Part shown: positions 1-5,959 of the stretch, piece by piece
Layout: each line of letters opens with the position of its first letter
How positions within the stretch are numbered: position 1 is the stretch's first letter
NCBI GenBank assembly: GCA_947630415.1
Contig: CANRHM010000060.1
Span: 1-7,719, forward strand
Length of the DNA stretch: 7,719 nt
Reading direction: 5' to 3'
From: an uncultured Bacilli bacterium
Lineage (GTDB): Bacteria > Bacillota_I > Bacilli_A > RF39 > UBA660
The notes under the pieces: generated by a model
Told to the model about the DNA's origin: nothing
Databases searched by the model: none
What the model saw: the letters and a program-made list of their open reading frames with translations, nothing else
Translations under genes and position numbers: made by a program

Positions 1-354
1 TTTAGTGTTGATACTCATCCTTTCTATATTCGTGATAACGATGACATTCATTTGGAAGTACCGCTTACTTTAAGTGAAGCCATACTGGGTTGTAAAAAGG
101 AAATTCCAACCCTTTACGGAAATGTAACGGTAAATATTCCAGCTGGTACTTCGAATGGTGATAAACAACGATTGCGCGGTAAAGGAATCGATAACAAATC
201 GAGTAGACACAAAGGAGATATGTACATCATTATGAAAGTCATCATTCCGCAAAGATTATCGAAAGATCAAAGGAAATTAATCGAAGAACTTGCTAAGACC
301 GATTTAGAAGACGGAACGATTCGTAAATTTAATCAATTTGTAGAAAAGAATTAA
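1..354 (+). CDS. dnaJ: Chaperone protein DnaJ, C-terminal part (5' end outside window)
   Basis: This is the C-terminal 117 residues of DnaJ (Hsp40), the cytoplasmic co-chaperone that delivers unfolded clients to DnaK and stimulates its ATPase. Frame 1 is open from the first base. The visible part matches the second substrate-binding beta domain and the dimerisation tail: LxVPLTLSEAILG, then EIPTLYGNVTVNIPAGT, then the RLRGKGI motif, then HKGDMYIIMKVIIP and LSKDQRKLIEELA. The J domain and zinc-binding repeats would lie upstream and are not seen, so a zinc-less DnaJ-like protein (CbpA type) cannot be excluded, though the tail resembles true DnaJ more. It ends in TAA and is followed by a small hairpin with a T-run, so it is probably the last gene of a dnaK-type heat-shock operon (inference). 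Confidence 0.9.
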   Translation, partial: FSVDTHPFYIRDNDDIHLEVPLTLSEAILGCKKEIPTLYGNVTVNIPAGTSNGDKQRLRGKGIDNKSSRHKGDMYIIMKVIIPQRLSKDQRKLIEELAKTDLEDGTIRKFNQFVEKN

Positions 355-382
355 ATCCTTTAAAACGAGGATTTTTTCTTTT
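353..382 (+). terminator. Weak intrinsic terminator after dnaJ
   Basis: A 7-bp perfect stem (AAATCCT at 353-359 with AGGATTT at 368-374) and an 8-nt loop are followed by a T-rich tract to 382. The stem overlaps the last two bases of the dnaJ stop codon. Only two pairs are G-C, two per arm, so the stem is weak and some read-through into the next gene is likely. That matters for the hairpin at 409-446. Confidence 0.55.
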
Positions 383-396
383 ATAACAAGATTTTA

Positions 397-425
397 TTGC
401 AATTTAGGCCCTTTTGTGCTATAAT
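397..425 (+). promoter_or_regulatory. Strong sigma-A type promoter for the membrane-paralog pair
   Basis: The -35 is TTGCAA (397-402), followed by a 17-bp spacer and a perfect -10 TATAAT (420-425). The TG one base upstream of the -10 (417-418) makes it an extended -10 promoter. Transcription should start near 432, leaving a leader of about 24 nt before the ATG at 456. This is the best promoter match in the window. Confidence 0.8.
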
Positions 426-446
426 ATAGAGCACTTATAAAAAGGG
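409..446 (+). promoter_or_regulatory. Inverted repeat across the -10 box and ribosome site of the first paralog
   Basis: CCCTTTT (409-415) pairs with AAAAGGG (440-446), and GTGCT (416-420) pairs with AGCAC (430-434). Together they give 12 base pairs with a 5-nt bulge on the right side (435-439) and a 9-nt loop (421-429). The right arm contains the Shine-Dalgarno sequence of the gene starting at 456. The left arm lies upstream of the predicted transcription start, so only RNA arriving from dnaJ could fold it. The inner dyad (416-434) also straddles the -10 box and could be an operator. The pairing is seen in the sequence; the function is inferred. Confidence 0.5.
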
Positions 447-455
447 ATGGATAGT

Positions 456-1772
456 ATGACTTTACTTGATTTTTTAAATCGAAATTATATAAAAACAATA
501 GAACAAACGTGTCCTATTTTTGTTGATGAAGAAAATAGGTACTGGTATCTTATAAAAGATGATTATATTTACAAAAATGAAATTGGTGAAGATAAAAATA
601 AATTGTTTCAGAATCAATCGAATAGTAGTTTAAGAAGTTATTGTAAAGGGATTTCTTTTGATGAGGATACCCATACTTTGATTGTTAATGAACATAGTTA
701 TGGAAGTAAAAAGCCCATTTTTAAAAAATATATCACCCATTATCCTATTGCCTTTATCAAAACAGAAGATGATAGAGCAGTAATAAGATCATACGAACGA
801 ACTTATCATCAAATGAAATACCAAAATAAATCATCTATAAATGACTGTTTTAAAGAATTACACGATGTACTTTATATACAGGATAAAGGACATGAGATGG
901 ATGATGCCTCTCTTGAACAAATCAACGCTTTAATAAATGAGCAAAAAGAAAAACAATCTGTAATAGATCAGCAAGACAAAATAGAATTTTCGATTTTTGA
1001 AAAAAATTTAAAGGAAAAGCAAAAAAAGAAATTAACTAAAAAATTCCCATTTTTACCTTTTCAAATAGATATTTTGCTTTGGTCGATAGTAGTTATTTTA
1101 GAAATATTTTGCTTAGAAATTTTTGACACTATTCCTCTTTTAATATACATTTTAGATATTTTATCTACATCTTTAATAATTCCCTGTACTATTGTAGGTT
1201 TTATATTAAAAAAAGTGGCTCCTGACTGGTTTACAGAAAAATATATAACAGGACCCATCATTGAATTTTTTTATAACAAACAAAATAAAACTGATATGAA
1301 AAAGATTATAAAAAGAACGAGAAGAGTAGAGGAAATTGATAAAAGTGAAAAGAATTATAATGCCGATCGTCTTCTACGTCATATTTATGATGCTCTATGT
1401 GATCTTGAAAAAAATCCTTATCCTGGATGTGGTGTTGAAGCAACACGGCTTAGAGATTTAGCTCATCAGTATATTGAAAATGAAAATCTTTCTAAAAATA
1501 AAAATAATCGTGGAGGTATTATCCTTTCCATGGAAGACACTTCTTTTGATGGGTTAAGTAGACTTGCTTCTATTACGGCTGATATTGATCTAAAAAGAGG
1601 CGCTTATAAGGATGTAAAAGCAAACGAACAAATCATAGATAAAATCGACCAGTTAGCGTCCGATCCAGTCTTTGATGGAACCTCTAAAATAGAGGATCTA
1701 AATACGACTATGCTTAAAGAAATGAAAATAAATACAAATATAGAGGGAAAGGCCCCTTACCAAAAGAAATAA
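456..1772 (+). CDS. Unknown membrane-hairpin protein, paralog 1 of a tandem pair
   Basis: I do not recognise this 438-aa protein. An ATG at 447 is in the same frame, but it sits directly against the AAGGG ribosome site (442-446). The ATG at 456 has a proper 9-nt spacing and is the better start. There is no signal peptide. Residues 1-140 look like a mixed alpha/beta soluble domain with CPIFV (19-23) and a KGISFDEDTHTLIV strand pair. A charged helical stretch follows (about 150-195, rich in K, E and Q). Two hydrophobic helices at about 203-224 and 226-252 form a tight membrane hairpin. The C-terminal part carries LLRHIY (306-311) and NPYPG (320-324) and ends in GKAPYQKK. Both long flanks are probably on the same side of the membrane, most likely cytoplasmic. 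All these landmarks recur in the next gene, 24 bp downstream, so this is an old tandem duplication. Expression is driven by the promoter at 397-425. No catalytic motif is evident. Confidence 0.9.
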   Translation: MTLLDFLNRNYIKTIEQTCPIFVDEENRYWYLIKDDYIYKNEIGEDKNKLFQNQSNSSLRSYCKGISFDEDTHTLIVNEHSYGSKKPIFKKYITHYPIAFIKTEDDRAVIRSYERTYHQMKYQNKSSINDCFKELHDVLYIQDKGHEMDDASLEQINALINEQKEKQSVIDQQDKIEFSIFEKNLKEKQKKKLTKKFPFLPFQIDILLWSIVVILEIFCLEIFDTIPLLIYILDILSTSLIIPCTIVGFILKKVAPDWFTEKYITGPIIEFFYNKQNKTDMKKIIKRTRRVEEIDKSEKNYNADRLLRHIYDALCDLEKNPYPGCGVEATRLRDLAHQYIENENLSKNKNNRGGIILSMEDTSFDGLSRLASITADIDLKRGAYKDVKANEQIIDKIDQLASDPVFDGTSKIEDLNTTMLKEMKINTNIEGKAPYQKK

Positions 1773-1796
1773 AGAATAGAAAGGAAGAAAACGATT

Positions 1797-3035
1797 ATGG
1801 AAGAAAAGCCTATGGATATTATGGCCGCTCATTTTAGTAATCACGAAGAGGTTTGTCCTATCGTCGTAACGAAAGAGAACGGTAGAACCACTTTTTATAC
1901 GTCCTATAACAGATCAATAGATGGAAATTATTCCATCGAGGATGCAATATTTAATAATGCACTTGTTGGTACAAAATACCATTTTCTAAAAAGTATCTCT
2001 TATGACGCTAATGCACACACCATTACGGTGGTAGAAGATGAGTATATGGACGATGCAAAAATAACAAGTGTTACGCATCATCCTATAATAATGGATTTAA
2101 ACGAAATAGAAATGGAAGAACTAGAAGAGTTATTTAAAAATTTTCGTCCCAAAAAGGATATTCCTAATAAAAACGAAGACGACGCGAAACAATTTAGATT
2201 ATTTGTTAACTCTATGATTCCACTTCACCAAAATAAACCCCTTTCTAGTAAATTAGAAAAAGAAATAACAGAAATGATTTCCAAAAAAAATGCCACTTTA
2301 GAAGATGAAAATAGAAAAAATAGGGAAGCACTTCTCTTATTAAAAGGAAGAATCATTAATCTAGAAGAAGAAAGATATCAAAAGAGACTTGAAAAAGTAA
2401 AAGACGATATGCCAGAGATTTTGGGATGGGCTGGATTTATTAATTTTACTCTTCATGCTAGTGTTGTTATAGCCTTAATAATGACTTACTCAATTCCTAT
2501 AGGTTTAACTATTTTAGGAGGAATAGCTTCATTCATTTTATCTAACTTTGTATTAGACTGGGGGCTTAAACAAATAGTTCATCTTTTTGGGGAAAAAAGC
2601 AATTTAAGAAAAGGAATCGATTACGCTAAAGAAGAACTAGATAAAGAAATTTCTACTCAATTAAAAAATACTTCTAATCCTTATAAAGCCAATGTATTAT
2701 TACGAAGTATTTATACAACGATTTTAGGATTACAGGAAAATCCTTATCAAGGAAGTAATAAAGATATTCAAAAACTATATTCTATTGCCCAAAGATACAT
2801 GGCTCAACCAAGAGAGATTAGACAAGATAGTAATATTATTTCTAATCCTTTAGGACAAGAATTAGTAGATACCCTTGCACAAATTGATAGTAAAAAACAA
2901 AGTAAAAGAGATGTAACTGATGAACAAGAAGATGAACTTTGTTTTGAAGCTCTTACTGCTCTTGTTAAATCACCTACTTTAGAAGTAGATGGTTTTGATA
3001 CAAAAGAGGGAAAAGGCGCCTACGTTAAAAAATAA
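1797..3035 (+). CDS. Unknown membrane-hairpin protein, paralog 2 of a tandem pair
   Basis: This 412-aa protein is a divergent homolog of the preceding one and is also unrecognised. The start at 1797 has AAGGAAG (1781-1787) at 9-nt spacing; an in-frame ATG at 1812 is less well placed. The N-terminal domain repeats the pattern: CPIVV (20-24), KSISYDANAHTITVV (65-79) and a THHPI element matching THYPI in paralog 1. A charged, probably coiled-coil stretch spans about 148-203. Hydrophobic helices at about 210-230 and 232-253 form the membrane hairpin. The C-terminal part has LLRSIY (301-306), NPYQG (315-319), an LAQIDSKK segment and the tail GKGAYVKK. It is co-transcribed with paralog 1 (24-bp gap, no terminator). 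The gene ends at the left arm of the terminator shared with rarA. Conservation of both flanks and the tail suggests both copies are functional and may form a hetero-oligomer (inference). Confidence 0.9.
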   Translation: MEEKPMDIMAAHFSNHEEVCPIVVTKENGRTTFYTSYNRSIDGNYSIEDAIFNNALVGTKYHFLKSISYDANAHTITVVEDEYMDDAKITSVTHHPIIMDLNEIEMEELEELFKNFRPKKDIPNKNEDDAKQFRLFVNSMIPLHQNKPLSSKLEKEITEMISKKNATLEDENRKNREALLLLKGRIINLEEERYQKRLEKVKDDMPEILGWAGFINFTLHASVVIALIMTYSIPIGLTILGGIASFILSNFVLDWGLKQIVHLFGEKSNLRKGIDYAKEELDKEISTQLKNTSNPYKANVLLRSIYTTILGLQENPYQGSNKDIQKLYSIAQRYMAQPREIRQDSNIISNPLGQELVDTLAQIDSKKQSKRDVTDEQEDELCFEALTALVKSPTLEVDGFDTKEGKGAYVKK

Positions 3036-3066
3036 AAGAAGAACTAACCTATATTGTTCTTCTTTT
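3034..3066. terminator. Bidirectional terminator between paralog 2 and rarA
   Basis: An 11-bp perfect inverted repeat (AAAAGAAGAAC at 3034-3044, GTTCTTCTTTT at 3056-3066) has an 11-nt loop. Read on plus, the stem ends in T residues; read on minus, it is followed by TATTTTTTAA. It can therefore end transcription from both sides. It overlaps the paralog 2 stop codon on the left, and its right arm encodes the last residues of RarA. Confidence 0.75.
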
Positions 3067-4276
3067 TGATTTCGGTAATTTTTTGGTCGACAACTGCTAG
3101 TTCTTTTTCAAATTTAGTTTCGGTTTTCGCTTGATAATATTTTTTCTTTTTGAGGTTATCGGGTAGGTATTGTTGAGGAACATAACTTCCTTTATAGTTA
3201 TGAGGATATTTGTATTCTGGAGTTCCTCCTCCTCGTAAATAATCAGGAATAGGGCCAGCTCGTCCTGTTTCAATATCCGCTAGAGCAGCGTCGATCCCAT
3301 TAATTCCCGTATTGGATTTAGGCGATAAGGCCATTTCAATCACAATGGTACCAAGAGGAATTCTGGCTTCTGGAAGTCCCACTAATTCTGAGGCATGAAT
3401 AGCGGCCATCACTTTAGGTCCAATACTAGGATTAGCTAGTCCTATATCTTCATAAGCAATCACACTCATACGACGATATATACTATCTAAGTCACCACTT
3501 TCAATAAGACGAGCTAGATAATGAAGGGAAGCATCGACATCGCTTCCTCGAATGGATTTTTGAAAAGCCGATAGCACATCGTAATGACCATCACCATCTT
3601 TATCATGAAAGAAAGAAGGTTTATTATTGATACTTTTTAAATGCTCAAGCGTTACTTTTTTATCCGATGTCGAATAGAAAGCAACTTCCAATAAGTTATA
3701 AGCGTATCTTAGGTCATTTCCTGCAAGATTTGCAATATATTCGAGTTCTTTATTGCCAATCTTAATTCCTTTCAAATCGGGGTGTTTTATGGCTCTTTTA
3801 AGGCCTTTTAAAATATCATCATGAGAAAGCTCATGTAGTTCAAATAGTTGACAACGACTCCTGATGGCTGGATTAATCGAATGGTAAGGGTTGGAAGTCG
3901 TCATTCCAATTAACGTAATTAAACCGCTTTCTAGGTTTGGAAGTAGTAAATCTTGTTTATCCTTATTTAACCTATGGATCTCATCCATAATTAAAACCAT
4001 ACCATCGTACATTTTGGCTTCTTCTACGACCACATCAAAATCATGTTTATTGTTGCTGGTCGCATTTAAAAATCGGTAACGAACGCCCAAATCATTGACC
4101 ATGGCTTTGGCAATTGACGTTTTACCAATCCCTGGTTTTCCATATAAAATCATGGAAAACAATTTTTTATTTTTAATTAAGTTGCGTAAAACTTTATCTT
4201 TTCCTAAAAGATGTTCTTGTCCTATTATTTCATCGATCGAAGTAGGACATAATTTAATAGCTAGAGGTTGTTCCAT
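3044..4276 (-). CDS. rarA: Replication-associated recombination protein A (RarA/MgsA), AAA+ ATPase
   Basis: RarA is a cytoplasmic AAA+ ATPase of the clamp-loader clade (bacterial RarA/MgsA, eukaryotic Mgs1/WRNIP1) that acts at stalled replication forks and single-strand gaps. The 410-aa protein is near the usual length of about 420-450. Visible motifs are Walker A GKPGIGKT (46-53; the usual second residue P is K), Walker B VLIMDE (94-99), sensor 1 around TTSN (126-129), the arginine finger region IRSRCQ (138-143) and sensor 2 with R190 in AGNDLRYAYNLLE. The RarA-specific C-terminal half follows: FHDKDGDGHYDVLSAF, KSIRGSDVDASLHYLARL, AYEDIGLANP and a PHNY...QQYLPDNLK tail. The family tetramerises through this half. 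The start is set by AAGGAGGA seven bases upstream (plus positions 4284-4291). It is transcribed alone, divergent from xerD and convergent with the membrane paralogs. It ends in TAG inside the shared terminator. Confidence 0.95.
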   Translation of the reverse strand: MEQPLAIKLCPTSIDEIIGQEHLLGKDKVLRNLIKNKKLFSMILYGKPGIGKTSIAKAMVNDLGVRYRFLNATSNNKHDFDVVVEEAKMYDGMVLIMDEIHRLNKDKQDLLLPNLESGLITLIGMTTSNPYHSINPAIRSRCQLFELHELSHDDILKGLKRAIKHPDLKGIKIGNKELEYIANLAGNDLRYAYNLLEVAFYSTSDKKVTLEHLKSINNKPSFFHDKDGDGHYDVLSAFQKSIRGSDVDASLHYLARLIESGDLDSIYRRMSVIAYEDIGLANPSIGPKVMAAIHASELVGLPEARIPLGTIVIEMALSPKSNTGINGIDAALADIETGRAGPIPDYLRGGGTPEYKYPHNYKGSYVPQQYLPDNLKKKKYYQAKTETKFEKELAVVDQKITEIKKKNNIG

Positions 4277-4309
4277 GTTCTCTTCCTCCTTCTTTTATTT
4301 TATCAAATA

Positions 4310-4339
4310 TTATCCTTTTTTGAAAGAATATGGTATAAT
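4310..4339 (+). promoter_or_regulatory. Probable promoter of the xerD operon
   Basis: A perfect -10 TATAAT (4334-4339) is preceded by an extended -10 TG (4331-4332). The -35 is poor (TTATCC at 4310-4315, 18-bp spacer), as is common when an extended -10 is present. Transcription would start near 4346, about 25 nt before the xerD ATG. It lies in the 94-bp divergent region with rarA. On the minus strand a GATAAT (4314-4309) is a weak candidate -10 for rarA, and its -35 region would overlap this -10 box. Confidence 0.6.
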
Positions 4340-4370
4340 TATTTTAATCCTTAAGAAAGAGGATGAAAAA

Positions 4371-5273
4371 ATGACGGAAACATCATTAAAAAAAGAGATT
4401 CAATCCTATTTAGATAGCGTACTATATGAACAACAACTAACGAAGAATACCAAAGTAAGCTATCAAAATGATTTAGATCAATATGCTCTTTTCCTAGAGA
4501 AAAGAGGCATTACTTCTGAAAAAGTGATAACACAAAAGGATATTGAAGCTTATTTACAAGATTTAGCAAAAAAGAAAGAGAAAGCTTCTTCGGTTGCTCA
4601 TAATTTAACGGTGATTAAGAACTTTCATAAATTTTTATTAAAAAATGAAAAAGTAGCTAAAGATGTAAGTCTTTTAGTGACACGTCCTAAACTTACTAAG
4701 AGCCTACCTAAAACGATTTCTATGAAAGAGACTGAGAAATTATTAGACATTCCACTAAACACGGTATACGATTATCGAAATAAAGCCATTTTAGAACTAT
4801 TATATGGATCAGGTCTTAGAATTAGTGAACTTACGAGTTTAACGTTTCAAGATATCGATCTTTTAAATAGTGTTATTCGAATCTATGGAAAAGGAAGAAA
4901 AGAGCGGATTGTTCCGTTAGGAGATTATGCGATTGACGCCATCCAAAAATATATCGAAGTTCGTCCTATACTTTTAAAACACGGATCAAGCGATTTCCTT
5001 TTTTTAAACAATCATGGAAAACCTATCTCTAGACAAGGATGTTTCAAAATGTTAAAGAAAATACTAAAAGAAAAAGGAATTAAAGCGGATATTAGCCCCC
5101 ATACCTTAAGACATAGTTTTGCAACACACTTATTAGAAGGGGGAGCAGACCTTAGATCGATTCAAGAACTCTTAGGGCACGCGGATATTTCGACCACAAA
5201 AATATATACGCATGTTACCAATAAAAAAGTTGAAGAAGATTATCAAAAATATCATCCTAGAAATGATCATTAA
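4371..5273 (+). CDS. xerD: Site-specific tyrosine recombinase XerD
   Basis: XerD is a tyrosine recombinase that acts, usually with XerC, at the dif site near the replication terminus to resolve chromosome dimers during division. The 300-aa protein has an N-terminal SAM-like core-binding domain (about 5-90) and a C-terminal catalytic domain (about 115-295). The full catalytic set is present: R150 (GSGLRISEL), K174 (GKGRKER), H244 and R247 (SPHTLRHSFATHLL), H270 (LLGHADIS) and the nucleophile Y279 (IYTHV). The last four fall at the numbers I recall for E. coli XerD. The GADLRSIQELLGHADISTT segment and the following deoB favour XerD over XerC. The reading frame is open upstream to 4095, but the start at 4371 has AAAGAGGA (4356-4363) at 7-nt spacing and gives the family length; the upstream part is antisense to rarA. 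It heads the operon with the unknown gene at 5285, deoB and folD. Confidence 0.95.
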   Translation: MTETSLKKEIQSYLDSVLYEQQLTKNTKVSYQNDLDQYALFLEKRGITSEKVITQKDIEAYLQDLAKKKEKASSVAHNLTVIKNFHKFLLKNEKVAKDVSLLVTRPKLTKSLPKTISMKETEKLLDIPLNTVYDYRNKAILELLYGSGLRISELTSLTFQDIDLLNSVIRIYGKGRKERIVPLGDYAIDAIQKYIEVRPILLKHGSSDFLFLNNHGKPISRQGCFKMLKKILKEKGIKADISPHTLRHSFATHLLEGGADLRSIQELLGHADISTTKIYTHVTNKKVEEDYQKYHPRNDH

Positions 5274-5284
5274 AGGAGGATACC

Positions 5285-5944
5285 ATGTCGAATGCATTTG
5301 ACAATAAAATAAAAGAATTAACGAACATAAAGAAACAAAACGAAAAGAATCAAAAAGAACTTTCTCTTCTTCGTTTTAATGTCTTATTAATGTACGAAGA
5401 AGTAGATAAAGAAATCGATGCCTTAGTAGCAAGAAAAAAAGAACTTTCTAATCAACTACAAAAAGATGTCTTTTCTAATCTTTTAATGATTACGCTCTTA
5501 GGAACGATGAGTCTTTCTCAAAAAGGAAGTCTTGCTAGTGTTGGATTACAGTTTTTGTCCGTTGTATTTGGTGTTCATATCATTTATGATTATACTAGAT
5601 ACAAAGAAGAAATAAAGAAGGCTAGTGAAGAGATTGAAGAAAGACTAGCACCACTTATGGGAAGTAAATCATCACTTGCTAAAACGTTAACTTCACTCGA
5701 CGCTAAGATTGAACAACTTGCTTCCAAAGATAAAGAAATTACTTCTAAAATTGATTTTGTTTCTTCTAAAAAAGAGGAAATGTTAAAAGAGTGGCAAGAT
5801 GCGTATCTTAACCACTTAGAAGTAGGAAGAATCTACGATATTGAAACTCTTCCTATGCCTGATTTAAAAGGAATTCAAATTGATCAAGAAAGTAAAGATG
5901 CAAACCAAGAACTTACCAAAGCAAAACAATATATAAAAGAGTAG
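5285..5944 (+). CDS. Unknown coiled-coil / membrane-hairpin protein in the xerD-deoB operon
   Basis: I do not recognise this 219-aa protein. It has no signal peptide. Residues 5-60 are a charged amphipathic helix (K, E, Q, L rich; likely coiled coil). Residues about 63-78 and 82-101 are two hydrophobic segments joined by a short SQKGS turn, i.e. a membrane hairpin. Residues about 104-175 form a second long charged helix with repeated K/E/S patterns, followed by a short tail with LPMPDLKG (189-196). Both coiled-coil arms should lie on the same, probably cytoplasmic, face and could pair with each other or with a partner. A strong AAAGGAGGA site overlaps the xerD stop codon, and the ATG follows the xerD stop by 11 bp, so it is tightly co-transcribed. 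It ends in tandem stops TAG TAA. Its topology resembles the paralogs at 456-3035, but I see no convincing sequence identity with them. Confidence 0.88.
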   Translation: MSNAFDNKIKELTNIKKQNEKNQKELSLLRFNVLLMYEEVDKEIDALVARKKELSNQLQKDVFSNLLMITLLGTMSLSQKGSLASVGLQFLSVVFGVHIIYDYTRYKEEIKKASEEIEERLAPLMGSKSSLAKTLTSLDAKIEQLASKDKEITSKIDFVSSKKEEMLKEWQDAYLNHLEVGRIYDIETLPMPDLKGIQIDQESKDANQELTKAKQYIKE

Positions 5945-5959
5945 TAAAGGAGTTTTAGA

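Noticed and set aside
447..455. ATG at 447 as the start of paralog 1
   Set aside because: The AAGGG ribosome site touches this ATG directly. The ATG at 456 has correct spacing.
4095..4370. N-terminal extension of xerD (frame open from 4095)
   Set aside because: It is antisense to the rarA coding region, has no ribosome site and would make the protein 392 aa. The start at 4371 has a good site and gives the family length of 300 aa.
4277..4370. A dif recombination site next to xerD
   Set aside because: I see no 28-bp sequence with two 11-bp half-sites and a 6-bp centre in this short region or elsewhere in the window.
4371..5273. Integrase of a mobile element or phage
   Set aside because: The 300-aa length, XerD-specific motifs and xerD-deoB gene order point to the housekeeping recombinase. 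No attachment-site repeats, excisionase or phage genes are nearby.
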